Positions 44,792 to 53,913 are shown, numbered from the stretch's first letter. The stretch is 64,000 nucleotides of DNA from Megalonaias nervosa (GCA_016617855.1 JAECUM010001809.1:79691-143690); one strand, 5' to 3'. A program made the numbers and translations. The notes: a model not told the origin generated them from the sequence alone.

Positions 44792-45699
44792 ACAACCAAT
44801 TTTATTTAACGTTACCCAGTGACAGTTCTATGGAGGTGTTTCCCAATAACACTTTGTGCTGTTACACAGCCAAATTACCTCAGGCCGTTCAATTGGATCA
44901 CGAAGCCCATTGGGAAGTGGCTTTGGTGGAAATGATTCACCCTACACAAATCAAAAACATCCTTGAAAATCAAGACACTTTTACGGTAGAAGTTCATGAA
45001 GAGCAAGTGCAACAACACTTGGATGAACGTCGCGGTGCAGCTGACTCTTTGAAATCACAAGACCCCAAAACTAAACGAACCACTTATCGGTTGAAAATTC
45101 TCTCAGGCTATTATTTTAGTGGTCAACATTTGGTGAACGCTATTGCTGACAGGTTCAAAAACGTGTTTGGTAAAGCCTTGGAGAAAACCAGAAAAAGTGT
45201 CACGATCGATTACCGCAAAATAGCTCGTCGCCTAATGATGAAATTTTCAAAGGACAAAGTATTGTCCATTACATTTTGTCCTGAATTGTATGACATTTTG
45301 GGTGGAGATTCTAAGTGGATCGAGATTGCAAACGAAATACCAGCCGTGACAGGTAACTCAGATTTTGCGAAATATTTTAGATTTCCTGTAGAAATGAACC
45401 AAGGACTGAATTTGATGTTTGTGTACTCCGATGTGGCGGAGTACAACGTGGTGGGACACACCTCCGTACCGTTATTGCGTGTCATTCCTTTCAAAGTGGA
45501 TTCTGCCACGGCTGCTGACGAGGAAGGTGGAAACACCTATCACGTTCACTGCGAATTTGTACATCCTCACTATTTGCCCGTCAGTAAGTCTTATTTCGAC
45601 ACTGTCAACATTACTATAAAAGGAGATCTGGGACAAAATATTCCATTTACCAAAGGGAAAGTCACAGTGAAACTCCATTTTCCAAAACGATTACTCTAA
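44788..45699 (+). CDS. Minor capsid (penton) protein
   Basis: 303 codons, intact. It starts MNNQFYLTLPSDSSMEVFPN. The N-terminal strand pattern leads to HWEVALVEMIHPTQIKNI, a middle linker, and a conserved C-terminus with FVHPHYLPVSKSYFDTVNIT and GQNIPFTKGKVTVKLHF. This C-terminus is diagnostic of the Polinton/adintovirus penton (single jelly roll). It forms capsid five-fold vertices. It overlaps the preceding gene by ATGA and is followed by the pVI-like gene, the usual Polinton order. Confidence 0.9.
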   Translation: MNNQFYLTLPSDSSMEVFPNNTLCCYTAKLPQAVQLDHEAHWEVALVEMIHPTQIKNILENQDTFTVEVHEEQVQQHLDERRGAADSLKSQDPKTKRTTYRLKILSGYYFSGQHLVNAIADRFKNVFGKALEKTRKSVTIDYRKIARRLMMKFSKDKVLSITFCPELYDILGGDSKWIEIANEIPAVTGNSDFAKYFRFPVEMNQGLNLMFVYSDVAEYNVVGHTSVPLLRVIPFKVDSATAADEEGGNTYHVHCEFVHPHYLPVSKSYFDTVNITIKGDLGQNIPFTKGKVTVKLHFPKRLL

Positions 45700-45712
45700 C
45701 CTTTTGTCAGTC

Positions 45713-46153
45713 ATGTATCCTGTGTACCAAGGAGTCGCTTGACAGCGAGGACATGGTTTAGGTGATATGCTAAAATCAGCCTTTGGTACAGTGGTTCTCG
45801 TTTTGAAACCGATGGTGACACGGGGATTGCACGCCTTGAAAGATGCCGCGTTGACGCAAGGTAAAGAATTTCTCCAAAATGTCATCATTGACAAACAAAA
45901 TGCCAAAGAAGCTTTCTTGAGAGCATGCAAAAATATCTTCCTTCAAACGGGTAAAGACATTTTTGGCCGACGAGAAACTCCTATAAATGCCATGGGCGCT
46001 GACGAGTCAGGCATTCCTGCTTCCTTGACGCCACAGCAAGGACAAGGCAGAAGAAGACGACGAAGACACCCCTTGAGAGGACTTCAAACCTCTAGAGCTA
46101 GAAAGAAGAAGAAAAGAAAAACGATCCGAGAGTTAGACGTTTTTGATTATTAA
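45713..46153 (+). pseudogene. pVI-like small virion protein with one early stop
   Basis: It starts MYPVYQGVA. A TGA at 45740-45742 stops it at codon 10, after which QRGHGLGDMLKSAFGTVVLV and 120 more codons stay in frame. The QRGHGLG opening and the amphipathic helix after it match the Polinton protein placed between penton and major capsid, comparable to adenovirus pVI, which disrupts membranes. The C-terminal third is Arg/Lys-rich and ends RELDVFDY. The last 19 nt of coding sequence and stop (46136-46154) are identical to those of the cassette gene ending at 50047. Confidence 0.7.
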
Positions 46154-46163
46154 ATCAGAGAAA

Positions 46164-47479
46164 ATGATGCACCGAGTCTTGCGCTTGTTCCAAGTCGGAA
46201 CTGGATCTGTTTGCCATGCCACCCACCATGATGACGATGCAAGAATCCCAATGGGTCGAATTTCATCCCGTCTCCTCTTTGACGGATTCAGCTCCCATCG
46301 AGTTTGAAATCAAAGGACAACCCGAAGGTTACATCGATCTGAATAGCAGTTACTTGTACCTAAATTTAAAGTGATCAAAACCGACAACACCAATCCGGGT
46401 GCCAATGCCATTGTAGCTTCCGACAACAATTTCATGCATTCCTTGTTCAGCAAAATGGATTTGTACTTGAATAACAAACTGGTCAGCAGCAGCATGGATA
46501 CTTACCCTTACCGAGCGTACCTGCAAAATCTCTTGACGTACGGAAAAGAGGCCAAGAACACTCATCTGGATGCTTGCGTGGTATGGGAACCTGACACCGC
46601 AGGTGAGGACATGTTTAACGACACAGCCCTGACAGTCGATGACAATCCTCAGAATGTGGGTTTTAACGACCGTCGAAAGAAAATCCTGCAAGGTCGTAGT
46701 TTAGAGCTGATGGATCGTTTGCATTTGGACATGTGGTTGCAAGACAAGTATTTGCTCAACGGAGTGGATATTTGCCTGAGACTCAATCGCAGCTGTGTCG
46801 CTTTCCATTTGATGACTCATGCCAATGAGTGCAAAACCATCATCCAAGAAGCCAGACTTTACGTGCGTCGCGTAGAAGTGTTACCTAAAGCGGGAAACGA
46901 CATCAGTCACACATTGAGCAGATCGACCGCCAAGTATCCGATACGACGTGTAGAAGTGAAAACGTTAACCATTGCTGCTGGACTCAAATCCAAGATCGAG
47001 ATCATCTGTTCCAAGGACAGTTATCCAAACGTTTAATCGTTGGCATCGTTAGTAATGCAGCCCTCAACGAAGCCCACAATCAAAATCCTTTCCAGTTTAA
47101 GCACTACAGAGTGTCCAAGATCGAAATCAGTCGCGATGGAAAGACCTTGTGTAGCAGACCCTTCGAACCTAACTTTGCCCAGAAGAATTACTTGAGATCG
47201 TACATGTCCCTGTACGAAGCTACCGGACAACTAAGAACCAACACCAGTGACGGTATTTCGTACGAAGATTATGTAGGAGGTTACACTTTGTGGGCCTTTG
47301 ATTTCACTCCAGACCAAGGCAGCGACGAGGGACATTTCCACCCTATAAAATCTGGTCAACTGCGTGTGGAACTTCAGTTTGCAGCAGCTCTCACCGAGAC
47401 GGTCAACGTCATCTTGTATGCCGAATTCGACAATACCATAGAAATCAAAAGTTTGAGAGAAGTCATTCTAGACGATTAG
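46164..47479 (+). pseudogene. Major capsid protein (double jelly roll), frameshifted
   Basis: About 430 codons in all. ELDLFAMPPTMMTMQ and WVEFHPVSSLTDSAPIEFEI mark the start of the first jelly roll, in a frame that ends with TGA at about 46374. The next frame (46371-47036) contains FMHSLFSKMDLYLNNKLVSS and YPYRAYLQNLLTYG. The third (about 47038-47479) contains NYLRSYMSLYEATGQLRTNT and ends ILYAEFDNTIEI…. These are classic Polinton major capsid signatures. A shift near the ATG at 46164 and others near 46371 and 47036 break it, so no capsid can be made from this copy. Confidence 0.9.
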
Positions 47480-47529
47480 AAACAATGTAAGACTCCTATC
47501 CCTCACTGAACGGTAGAGAATCTTTGGAA

Positions 47530-47991
47530 ATGGAATGAGAGGATAGCGTGAAAACAGAACCCCAAGACCGCGACAAAGAGGACGAGGTAGTAGTCAAGTC
47601 CAGATGGCCAGAACAAGAGCAACAGTTAGTGTCCTGTTCTGCTAAACATCTGGCGGATATAATTACTGAATTCGCAAAGAGAGATTGTTATGGATGTCAA
47701 AACGATCATCGCAGTGAAATTCAACACGATAAATGTTTGATGATGAGTCAAGAAGAAAAATTGGACGAGTATCTGGACTACGCTTGGAGTCTCATCTCGG
47801 AAGAAGCAGTTTTGCATGAGTGGTATAAAGGCTTGCGTGATCATTCCTGCCCTCCATTGACTACTCTGGAGATCTATCGCACTGAAGCTCTCTTAACCCA
47901 GAGTTGGGAGACAAGGCGAAGAAACGGTTACTTGACAGATCGTTTCAAACAAAAAGTCAGAATTGAATTTATGACTTATCATTACCTGTGA
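47530..47991 (+). pseudogene. Polinton conserved protein with C-x2-C…H…C pattern, early stop
   Basis: The ATG at 47530 is followed by GAA then TGA (47536-47538). The frame is then open to 47991: about 150 codons with KRDCYGCQNDHRSEIQHDKC, an LDEYLDYAWSLI helix and an acidic-aromatic C-terminal half. The pattern C-x-GC-x2-(D)H-x-S-x2-QHD-x-CLM is one I recall beside the major capsid gene in many invertebrate Polintons; its role is unknown. If translation started at an alternative codon just after the TGA the rest would be intact. Confidence 0.6.
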
Positions 47992-48015
47992 AAACAAAAA
48001 CAACAAAACATAAAA

Positions 48016-48573
48016 ATGGATACCTGGGAACTTTATTACCTTTTGAACAATAGTTAGTATACTGCTTCTTGGAATCCTGTCGTGTGCGCTAAAGATGAAC
48101 TACCTCATCGCAAACCTCAAGACCATGAAGCTTATGTCATCAACACGGACGACAGTCATCTCCCAGGAACTCACTGGGTTGCCGTCTACTTCCCTCAAGA
48201 GGATTGTGTGGAATATTTTGATTCGTATGGATTACCCCCTTTGGAAGACGATATCATTGACTTTATGAGAAGAAATGCCCAGACGACACGATACAATAAT
48301 GTGAAATTACAAGGCACAGATTCCATGGTGTGTGGACAATATTGTGTGTATTTTCTTCATCATCGCAGTCTTGGATATCCTTTAGAACATTTAGTGACTT
48401 ATTTTGATCGTCACTCTTCTAGAAACGATGAGAAAGTAGATCGATGGTTTTGTGACCATTATGGCTATCTTTTGTCTTTAGCTAGGAAACGTAGTGTACA
48501 TCAATGGCCTCATGACTTCCATCAATGGAAATCTCACATGATTTCACAACGTTGTCAACCTTGTCAAAAATAA
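48016..48573 (+). pseudogene. Adenovirus-type cysteine protease, one early TAG
   Basis: 185 codons from an ATG at 48016, with a single TAG at 48055-48057 (codon 14). The catalytic set is complete: His in GTHWVAVYF (about residue 57), acidic partner in EYFDSYG (about 75), Gln/Cys in MVCGQYCVYFLHH (about 112-117). This is the C5/Ulp1-like protease that matures Polinton capsid proteins. Conservation after the stop suggests the TAG is recent. It is followed by AATAAA at 48627-48632, an ordinary poly(A) signal, unlike the accessory genes to its right. Confidence 0.85.
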
Positions 48574-48626
48574 TTTGTTTGATGTTATTGTTAGATGTTA
48601 ATTGTTAATAGTTGATTGTTTGTTTG

Positions 48627-48632
48627 AATAAA
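48627..48632 (+). promoter_or_regulatory. Poly(A) signal after protease gene
   Basis: AATAAA 54 nt after the stop at 48573, in T/G-rich sequence. No histone-type stem-loop follows this gene. Confidence 0.7.
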
Positions 48633-48784
48633 AAATGTTGTGTTTTGAAAAATGTGTCTATGGTTTGTTTTCAGAAAAAGACTGTGAATGTGTACTCTCT
48701 GACTTTCTCTCTATCCCTCACCATGACATTCGCTATGATAGCATTCCGACCCAAACAAAAAACCCTAGTAGGGATGTTTTCTAT

Positions 48785-48853
48785 CGCGTCCGCGTTTGAA
48801 CCATATAAAGCAGGTTGGTCTCCAGTCTGGCCATCCATGGTTGACTCGTCAAC
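48785..48853 (+). promoter_or_regulatory. Cassette promoter 1
   Basis: Ordered module: CGCGTCCGCG (48785-48794), TATAAAG (48804-48810), CAGTCTGGC (48823-48831), GTTGACTCGTCAAC (48840-48853). The same four elements with near-identical spacing precede the genes at 49628 and 50910. Confidence 0.75.
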
Positions 48854-48861
48854 CTATGAAG

Positions 48862-49107
48862 ATGCCTTCCAGACTAGCCAAGCTGAACGAAGCTTACGTC
48901 AATTTACATCGTGTCAGGCTAAACCTGATACCGAAGCCTGATGAGATAGAGAACGTCAGGATGTTAGCAATAGCCCAAGACCTGATAGAAGAGGTTTTCA
49001 GAGAGGAAATCAAGAAAGAAGAAGAAGAATGGACAGAGAAGTGCCGACTTCAGAAGCAGACAGAACAGCAACAACAACAGCAGCAGCAACAGCAGCAGCA
49101 GCAGTAA
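48862..49107 (+). CDS. Right-end cassette gene 1, helical protein with poly-Gln tail
   Basis: 81 codons, intact. It starts MPSRLAKLNEAYVNLHRVRL and has a helical, Glu/Lys-rich body (AIAQDLIEEVFREEIKKEEE); the C-terminal 17 residues are mostly Gln encoded by CAG/CAA repeats. The ATG at 48862 is chosen by alignment of its GAAGATG context with the next cassette; an in-frame ATG lies two codons upstream. The RLAKL…Y…L start resembles cassette 2. Stem-loop 3 lies 161 nt downstream. Function unknown. Confidence 0.6.
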   Translation: MPSRLAKLNEAYVNLHRVRLNLIPKPDEIENVRMLAIAQDLIEEVFREEIKKEEEEWTEKCRLQKQTEQQQQQQQQQQQQQ

Positions 49108-49268
49108 GAACCAGACAGAGGTTTTGTCGACTGCCGTGTGGACACCAAAGAGTTCTCCTTCTCTTTCGGCAGAAGCAGGTCGTATCGTATAGGAAAGCCT
49201 GCTGCCAGACGGGGACGCAGTCTTAGACAGTAAAAAAGATTGCCATCACTCCCCGTCAACAGAAAAAC

Positions 49269-49284
49269 AGCCCTTTTCAGGGCT
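49269..49284 (+). promoter_or_regulatory. Histone-type 3' stem-loop 3
   Basis: AGCCCT-TTTC-AGGGCT, followed by ACCCCA and CTCTAGAAAAGAC (49294-49306), then TATTCAAATTGCC. The bottom pair is A-U instead of G-C, a paired change that keeps the stem. Confidence 0.8.
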
Positions 49285-49332
49285 ACCCCAATACTCTAGA
49301 AAAGACATACTTATTCAAATTGCCAAAACAAA

Positions 49333-49337
<5 letters not shown>

Positions 49338-49378
<41 letters not shown>
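49338..49378. repeat. (GT)n microsatellite
   Basis: About 20 GT units just after stem-loop 3. Confidence 0.95.
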
Positions 49379-49379
<1 letters not shown>

Positions 49380-49548
49380 AAAAAAAGAAGTGTGTCTATA
49401 AGCACTTACTTTCTCTGCCTTGTCATATAATGTATGTCTGTGTTTTTAAGTAAAAAAAGTCCACGTGAGTGTTTCGTTTAGGTTTCGCGCGTTCCATATT
49501 TTTTTGATGATGGTTATTTTAAGTTTTGTGAAAGGGGATGGTTTCCTT

Positions 49549-49617
49549 CACGTCCGTGCTCCAGGGATATAAAGCCAAGAGCGCGTCAGTCTGGCTACCC
49601 ATCGTTGACCTGTTAAC
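49549..49617 (+). promoter_or_regulatory. Cassette promoter 2
   Basis: CACGTCCGTG (49549-49558), TATAAAG (49568-49574), CAGTCTGGC (49587-49595), GTTGACCTGTTAAC (49604-49617). Confidence 0.75.
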
Positions 49618-49627
49618 TTGGAAGAAG

Positions 49628-50047
49628 ATGAGTAACAGAATAGCGAAATTGTTGGAGCTGCAAATGCACCTGGAGTATGCCAGGTGGTTGCTAGATGAGC
49701 TGGCTCTGGAGGCTTTAGCCGAAGAAGCCAGGTTTGAAGAGGAGGAGAAGACAAAGAAAGAAGAGGAGAAGAGAAGGATCCTACCTCACCTCATGCTAAG
49801 ACCTCTGTGTGAGTTCAAGCCTGAGGTGAGGACGCCTCCACAGACAGTAGCAGCACCACAACAAAGACAGCCACAACCTCTGCCACCAGTACCACTAGTA
49901 CCAAGAGTCGCTGTCTACCAGGCAGAAAACTGGGAGGAGGAGGCAATGGTGGAATTGGAAAGACAGAGGCAAGAGTGGGAGCCTCGGCGTCAGCAAGATC
50001 ATCCCAGGGTGTGGAATAGAAGAAGGAGAGACGTTTTTGATTATTAA
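49628..50047 (+). CDS. Right-end cassette gene 2, acidic coiled coil with VFDY tail
   Basis: 139 codons, intact. It starts MSNRIAKLLELQMHLEYARW. It continues as an acidic helix (LALEALAEEARFEEEEKTKK), a Pro/Gln-rich linker (residues about 70-100), and a Trp/Arg-rich C-terminus ending RRRRDVFDY. The last six residues and 19 nt are the same as in the pVI-like gene at 45713-46153, suggesting a copied gene end or a shared short functional motif. Stem-loop 4 lies 149 nt downstream. Confidence 0.65.
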   Translation: MSNRIAKLLELQMHLEYARWLLDELALEALAEEARFEEEEKTKKEEEKRRILPHLMLRPLCEFKPEVRTPPQTVAAPQQRQPQPLPPVPLVPRVAVYQAENWEEEAMVELERQRQEWEPRRQQDHPRVWNRRRRDVFDY

Positions 50048-50196
50048 ACTCAAACTGAGGAGTGGGATAGTGAAGCCCCCCTCTGCGCTCCCAAACCACA
50101 CGCATCAATTGGGAGCAGGGCTGGAGCAGACGATGCGTGTGTGGTGCCCGACCAGGGAGGTGCAGATATTAAGAGGTGTATTTGGGGTTTAAAAAC

Positions 50197-50212
50197 AGCC
50201 CTTCTCAGGGCT
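50197..50212 (+). promoter_or_regulatory. Histone-type 3' stem-loop 4
   Basis: AGCCCT-TCTC-AGGGCT, then AACCA and CTCTAGAAAAGAGAC (50221-50235), then TATTCAAGTTGCC. The loop differs from the others but still fits HHUH. Confidence 0.8.
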
Positions 50213-50299
50213 AACCAGATCTCTAGAAAAGAGACACTATTCAAGTTGCCAATTTGTGTGAATGTAGAGTAGTGTGACTATAAACACTCACTCTTTTAC

Positions 50300-50482
50300 T
50301 GTTGTGTGTGTGTGAGTTTGCGTTCTCGTCCGTTTGTGTGGATAGTAAATATGGTGTGTTTTATGCGTTCGCGTTTGTTGGTGTGGATAGTATAGTGTGT
50401 ATGTTTTATGCATTCGCGTTCGTTGGTGTTAATAGTATATGTGTGTGTGTGTGTTTTATGCATTCGCGTCCGTTGGTGTGAA

Positions 50483-50539
<57 letters not shown>

Positions 50540-50810
50540 TTTTATGCATTCGCGTCCGTTGGTGTGGATAGTAGGTACGGTGTGTTTTATGCATTCGCGT
50601 CCGTTTGTGCAGATAGTATAGTGTGTATGCTTTCTGCATTCGCGTTCGTTCGTGTGGATAGTAAATATGGTGTGTTTTATGCATTCTCATCCGTTGGTGT
50701 GGATAGTAGGTATGGTGTGTTTTTTCTTCTCTTCCCGTTTGTGTGGATAGTATAATGTGTGTGTGCTTTCTGCATTCGCGTTCGTATGTGTGGATAGTAG
50801 ATAATATGTG
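50300..50810. repeat. Minisatellite with GT runs between cassettes 2 and 3
   Basis: About eight imperfect units of 55-65 bp, each with 'TTTATGCATTCGCGTCCGTT' -like and 'GTGTGGATAGTA' blocks, plus a long (GT)n at 50488-50536. The CGCGTCCGTT core resembles the CACGTCCGTG/CGCGTCCGCG palindrome of the cassette promoters, so the array may have grown from promoter sequence. Confidence 0.85.
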
Positions 50811-50836
50811 CAGTGAGTGTAAGGGATGCTTTCGTT

Positions 50837-50904
50837 CACGTCCGTGCTTAACGTATATAACGCGGAACGCTCGTCAGTCTGGCTATCTGCGTTGACTAGT
50901 CAAC
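50837..50904 (+). promoter_or_regulatory. Cassette promoter 3
   Basis: CACGTCCGTG (50837-50846), TATATAA (50854-50860), CAGTCTGGC (50875-50883), GTTGACTAGTCAAC (50891-50904). Confidence 0.75.
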
Positions 50905-50909
50905 ACAAG

Positions 50910-51221
50910 ATGGAATTGTTTAACCAGTTAAGACACAGTTATTTTTGGATGATGGATGCAGCCTACGTGGTGGAAAGGCTTGAAAAAGAATGGAGCTATC
51001 CAGACAGCCAAGACTTTGTGACCAGTCAAGTCACTAGCCTGAAGGTAGCCAGGGATCAGGTGGCAGGAATGATAGAAGAGAAGGTGGAAAAAATAAGAGG
51101 ATTCATAAAGCCAAAGTATGTAAGAGTTGGGACATTGAAGAAAGCACTTGATAATGTAATCCAAGTGGGGTGTTTTTTAGAAGACCAAGCAAATTTTACT
51201 GAATGGTCTTTTGTCTTGTAG
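50910..51221 (+). CDS. Right-end cassette gene 3, helical protein
   Basis: 103 codons, intact. It starts MELFNQLRHSYFWMMDAAYV with ACAAGATG context. It is predominantly helical, with a YVVERLEKEW stretch aligning loosely to cassette 2 (YARWLLDELA). No domain recognised. It has no stem-loop of its own: the next gene begins 34 nt later and stem-loop 5 follows that, so both may share one transcript. Confidence 0.6.
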   Translation: MELFNQLRHSYFWMMDAAYVVERLEKEWSYPDSQDFVTSQVTSLKVARDQVAGMIEEKVEKIRGFIKPKYVRVGTLKKALDNVIQVGCFLEDQANFTEWSFVL

Positions 51222-51255
51222 GGATTACAACAATTAAAAAAAAGCAGAAGACAAG

Positions 51256-51498
51256 ATGAAAAACGTAATGGAAGAAGAGGTAAAGAAAATAAAAGACATC
51301 TGGACAAGAGAGAGAAAGGAAAAAGAAAACAGAAAGAGAAAAGAAGAGTTTGAAAGACTAAATCAAAACTGGATGAAAATACAGCAAAAATTTAGAGCTA
51401 TGGGACACCCAGACTGGATACCAGAAGAAGAAAATAAGAAGAAGAAGAAAGGAATCATTGGAAAATTAAGAAGCTGGTGGAAGAACTGGAGAAAATAG
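51256..51498 (+). CDS. Right-terminal small basic helical protein (outward-reading)
   Basis: 80 codons, intact. It starts MKNVMEEEVKKIKDIWTRER in the same ACAAGATG context. Lys/Glu/Arg-rich helix, then GHPDWIPEEENKKKKKGIIG and a Trp-rich end (LRSWWKNWRK) that could lie on a membrane or nucleic acid (inference). The stop precedes stem-loop 5 by 14 nt, a typical histone 3'UTR distance. It mirrors the outward-reading gene at the left end. Confidence 0.65.
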   Translation: MKNVMEEEVKKIKDIWTRERKEKENRKRKEEFERLNQNWMKIQQKFRAMGHPDWIPEEENKKKKKGIIGKLRSWWKNWRK

Positions 51499-51512
51499 AA
51501 AAAAAACCCAAA

Positions 51513-51528
51513 GGCCCTTTTCAGGGCC
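51513..51528 (+). promoter_or_regulatory. Histone-type 3' stem-loop 5
   Basis: CCCAAA-GGCCCT-TTTC-AGGGCC-AC: this copy also has the canonical upstream CCAAA. CCTCGAAAAGATAT follows at 51540-51553. Located at the inner edge of the right terminal repeat. Confidence 0.85.
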
Positions 51529-51693
51529 ACTTTCATATGCCTCGAAAAGATATTTGTTCAAAAATTTGCCCATCTGTGTGTGTTATCTATATGTTTATCT
51601 ATGTCTCTGTCTCTCTATTGTATTTGTCTCTCCCTAGAGTAGCTGCGTATTTAGGTCAGCCCTTTGCTACATTGTTACAAGTGTCCAGTACCG

Positions 51694-51701
51694 TGACGTC
51701 A
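51694..51701. promoter_or_regulatory. TGACGTCA site in right repeat
   Basis: Perfect counterpart of 31496-31503. Confidence 0.6.
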
Positions 51702-51860
51702 TCCCACCTGTTCCATTCCTCTTGTCGCTATACAAAATTCCCATTAACGCTAAAGTGTCACAGGGTGTGAATTTGACGCTAAAAATCGTGACGCCAAAGT
51801 ATCCCAGGAGGTATTTTGCATGGAAGTCCCATTGACGCTAAAGTATCCCACTACACTACT

Positions 51861-51866
51861 CCTGTC
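51861..51866. repeat. Polinton target-site duplication, right
   Basis: CCTGTC, matching 31331-31336. Confidence 0.85.
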
Positions 51867-52037
51867 TTGCTTTGACACTGTGGACATTCTGAAGACCAAT
51901 GCCCTTTCTTCTAACAGATATAGCAAGTATCTTGACTTTTATCGGCTTGTCTGAAGAAAACCTTTGTATGACACCTCGCAAAGCTCTGATCAGAAGTTCG
52001 ATTTGTGTTGGCTCTTCCGTCGTCCTGGTCAGACTGA
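51861..52037 (-). pseudogene. Zinc-knuckle gene of older copy, 5' half
   Basis: Minus-strand N-terminal half. The initiator ATG of the young gene corresponds to ACG here (about 52019-52021). Part of the first knuckle region is deleted. The rest of the gene lies at 31030-31336. Confidence 0.75.
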
Positions 52038-52159
52038 AAGTGAAATGAATACTTTGAGGGAAGACACTGATCCTTTATATAGGGAAGACACTGGCCTTAC
52101 ATTCATATAGAAGGGGCCATGGCGTTTAAAATGTAGTCATTTGAATTGTTGCACTTAAG

Positions 52160-53277
52160 ATGAAACGATCGAATCATTTCGTGGAGAAAGGAGAAGAAAG
52201 TAAGAGGCAGAAACGTGACCTATCGCCTCGCCTCAAATCCATGCCAGCGATTTTGATGATGACATGGGTGAGCCAGAATCCAGGCCCAGAGAGTATACGT
52301 CAAACCAAAGTCCACCACCAGTAACCCCTGAAAAGTTCTACCACATTTGAGAGACGGACAAACGCTCCTCTAGAAAATTTAGAGCCACGGCCTACACGTA
52401 CAGGGTGAGGTTTAAAGATTTCAAGTCCGACGTACCACTAGAGAAAGCAGAAGAGTTCATCACCGATGTGTGGGATTCTTTGTAAACCGCATTGAAACGA
52501 CAATGTGAAGCCAAAGAAGACGATCGCTTGACACTTTTTCCATTTATCACGACAGTCTGAAGTCACCTGTTTGGATCGAGTTAGCAAGCCATCAGAACTG
52601 ACACCTTCCAAAGTCATCGACAAGATTCAACACGTACAGCAGTCCAACGACGAGTTTCACATCACTGATGGAAAAGCGACACTGTACATGACCCACATTT
52701 CTCTTCCCAATGGGACCGGACGAAAAAAGGTGTTATTGGTTGACGACCTTCGCAGCACCTAAAAGAGCCTCGTCCGAATTAACAACTCTCAAGACCAGTT
52801 GTGTTTAGCCAGAGCCATTGTTATGGTGCGAACGTATGCCAACAAGAACAACACGGCAGAATGGAAAAGAGCCTGGACTATTCAACAATCGGACCGAGCC
52901 AAGCAACGAAGAGAAGCAAAACTCTTGTTACAGCAAGGTGGCCTATCTAAAGACACAACCTGTGGCATTCCTGAAATGCAAAAATTGCAAGACGTCTTAT
53001 CTCCACGCTTTAACTTGAAAGTACACCCTCAAGAAGTGCGTGGAGCCGTGTTGTTTCGAGGCAAAAATTTCAGAGACGGAGAATACATTCAGATCTATCA
53101 TCACGATGAACATTTTGATGCCATCACCAGTATCACCGGATTCCTGTGATACAGATATTTTTGTGAGAAATGTGACTACGGCTATAACAATCGAAAGCAA
53201 CACAAGCTTTGTGGATCAAAATGTGAGGGATGTTTAGCCTCTAAACCCTGTCTTGACGAAGGACAACAATGAGTCCA
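52160..53277 (+). pseudogene. polB: Polymerase B N-terminal part of older copy
   Basis: It starts at an ATG (52160) equivalent to 33693. It retains the N-terminal domain with EWKRAWTIQQSDRAKQR and the first Cys-rich segment. A deletion near 52230, a TGA near 52347 (CGA-type site) and stops near 52485, 52558, 52760 and 53147 break it. Where the inner copy has TGA at 34613 this copy has CGA, and the inner copy lacks one base near 33895 that this copy keeps. The two fossils thus decayed independently. Truncated at 53277. Confidence 0.85.
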
Positions 53278-53913
53278 TTGTTTTATGTGGAAAAGATGGA
53301 AGTGTGCTATGAATCCTTTGTTTCCGTGACTTGTAAAATAGCAGGTGTAGGAGGCGTTGCTTGAGTCTTAATTGATGTTGCGGTTGTTTTTTCATTTTGT
53401 TTGGTTGGATTAATGTTGTTTGAAGCCTGTCCTATTTGTGTCGTGGTTGTAGTAGAGTTTGATTTGGGTTTCATAGTTATCTCACATCTGATTGGTTGTT
53501 TGGTTGGAGATTGAGCAATGCATTCGTACTTTGGGTTATTAATATTAGGTGAATTGTGTTATGATGGTAGCGTCCGCATACGTCATTGGTAGTGTGTCAT
53601 CTAGGTTCACAATTTCAATAGGTTTAGTTGGGTCTTTGAATGATATTGGTGAATCTTGGCTTAGATTTTGACTTGCTGTGCGGATCATGCTAATTGGGGA
53701 GCTGGTTGTACAATTTAGGCTTTTGGCGGTTAGGGTTCTGTGTTTTTGGCTATCGCTAATAAATTGTCCTATCATTAATGGCGAGCCAGTTGGTACCACA
53801 TGGGGGCTTGTTGCTGGAGTGTGGGCAGCCATTTTTTTTATGGTGTTCTGCTTCCTGATCACATTTTTTCTAGCGTTGAACGCCATTTTGTTTTTGTTCC
53901 ATTGTTGTGACAT
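53278..53913 (-). pseudogene. LINE ORF1 (gag-like) N-terminal fragment
   Basis: ATG at 53913 on the minus strand: MSQQWNKNKMAFNARKNVIR. It is Ser/Thr/Pro-rich and contains DSPISFKDP, which is also in the plus copy at about 56705. The first frame stops at 53545 and related Thr/Pro-rich sequence continues beyond. No knuckles remain in this fragment. Confidence 0.65.

Larger units (their letters stand above)
31337..51860. mobile_element. Polinton/Maverick (adintovirus-like) element, 20.5 kb
   Basis: It has terminal inverted repeats of about 350 bp and a 6-bp duplication. Its gene set is that of Polintons: protein-primed family B polymerase, retroviral-type integrase with chromodomain, HerA/FtsK-type packaging ATPase, adenovirus-type protease, and penton and double-jelly-roll major capsid proteins. 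The right terminus reads AG…CT as is typical; the left starts AA, one change. Several core genes have stops or frameshifts, so it is not autonomous now. Unusual features are the histone-type 3' stem-loops and the set of small terminal cassettes. Confidence 0.95.
51513..51860. repeat. Right terminal inverted repeat
   Basis: Reverse complement of 31337-31695, with the same CRE octamer (51694-51701) and the same repeated GCGTCAATGGGA-type motifs in inverted orientation. It ends CTACACTACT. Confidence 0.9.
51861..53277. mobile_element. Older Polinton copy, right remnant
   Basis: It continues exactly where the left remnant stopped: 5' half of the zinc-knuckle gene, divergent promoter, start of polymerase. 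It is collinear with 33370-34815 of the inner element at roughly 85% identity. It stops abruptly at about 53277, where LINE sequence begins. Confidence 0.85.

Noticed and set aside
48612..48941. 109-codon frame starting before cassette promoter 1
   Set aside because: It runs through the TATA box and the promoter palindromes; the frame starting at 48862 aligns with cassette 2.
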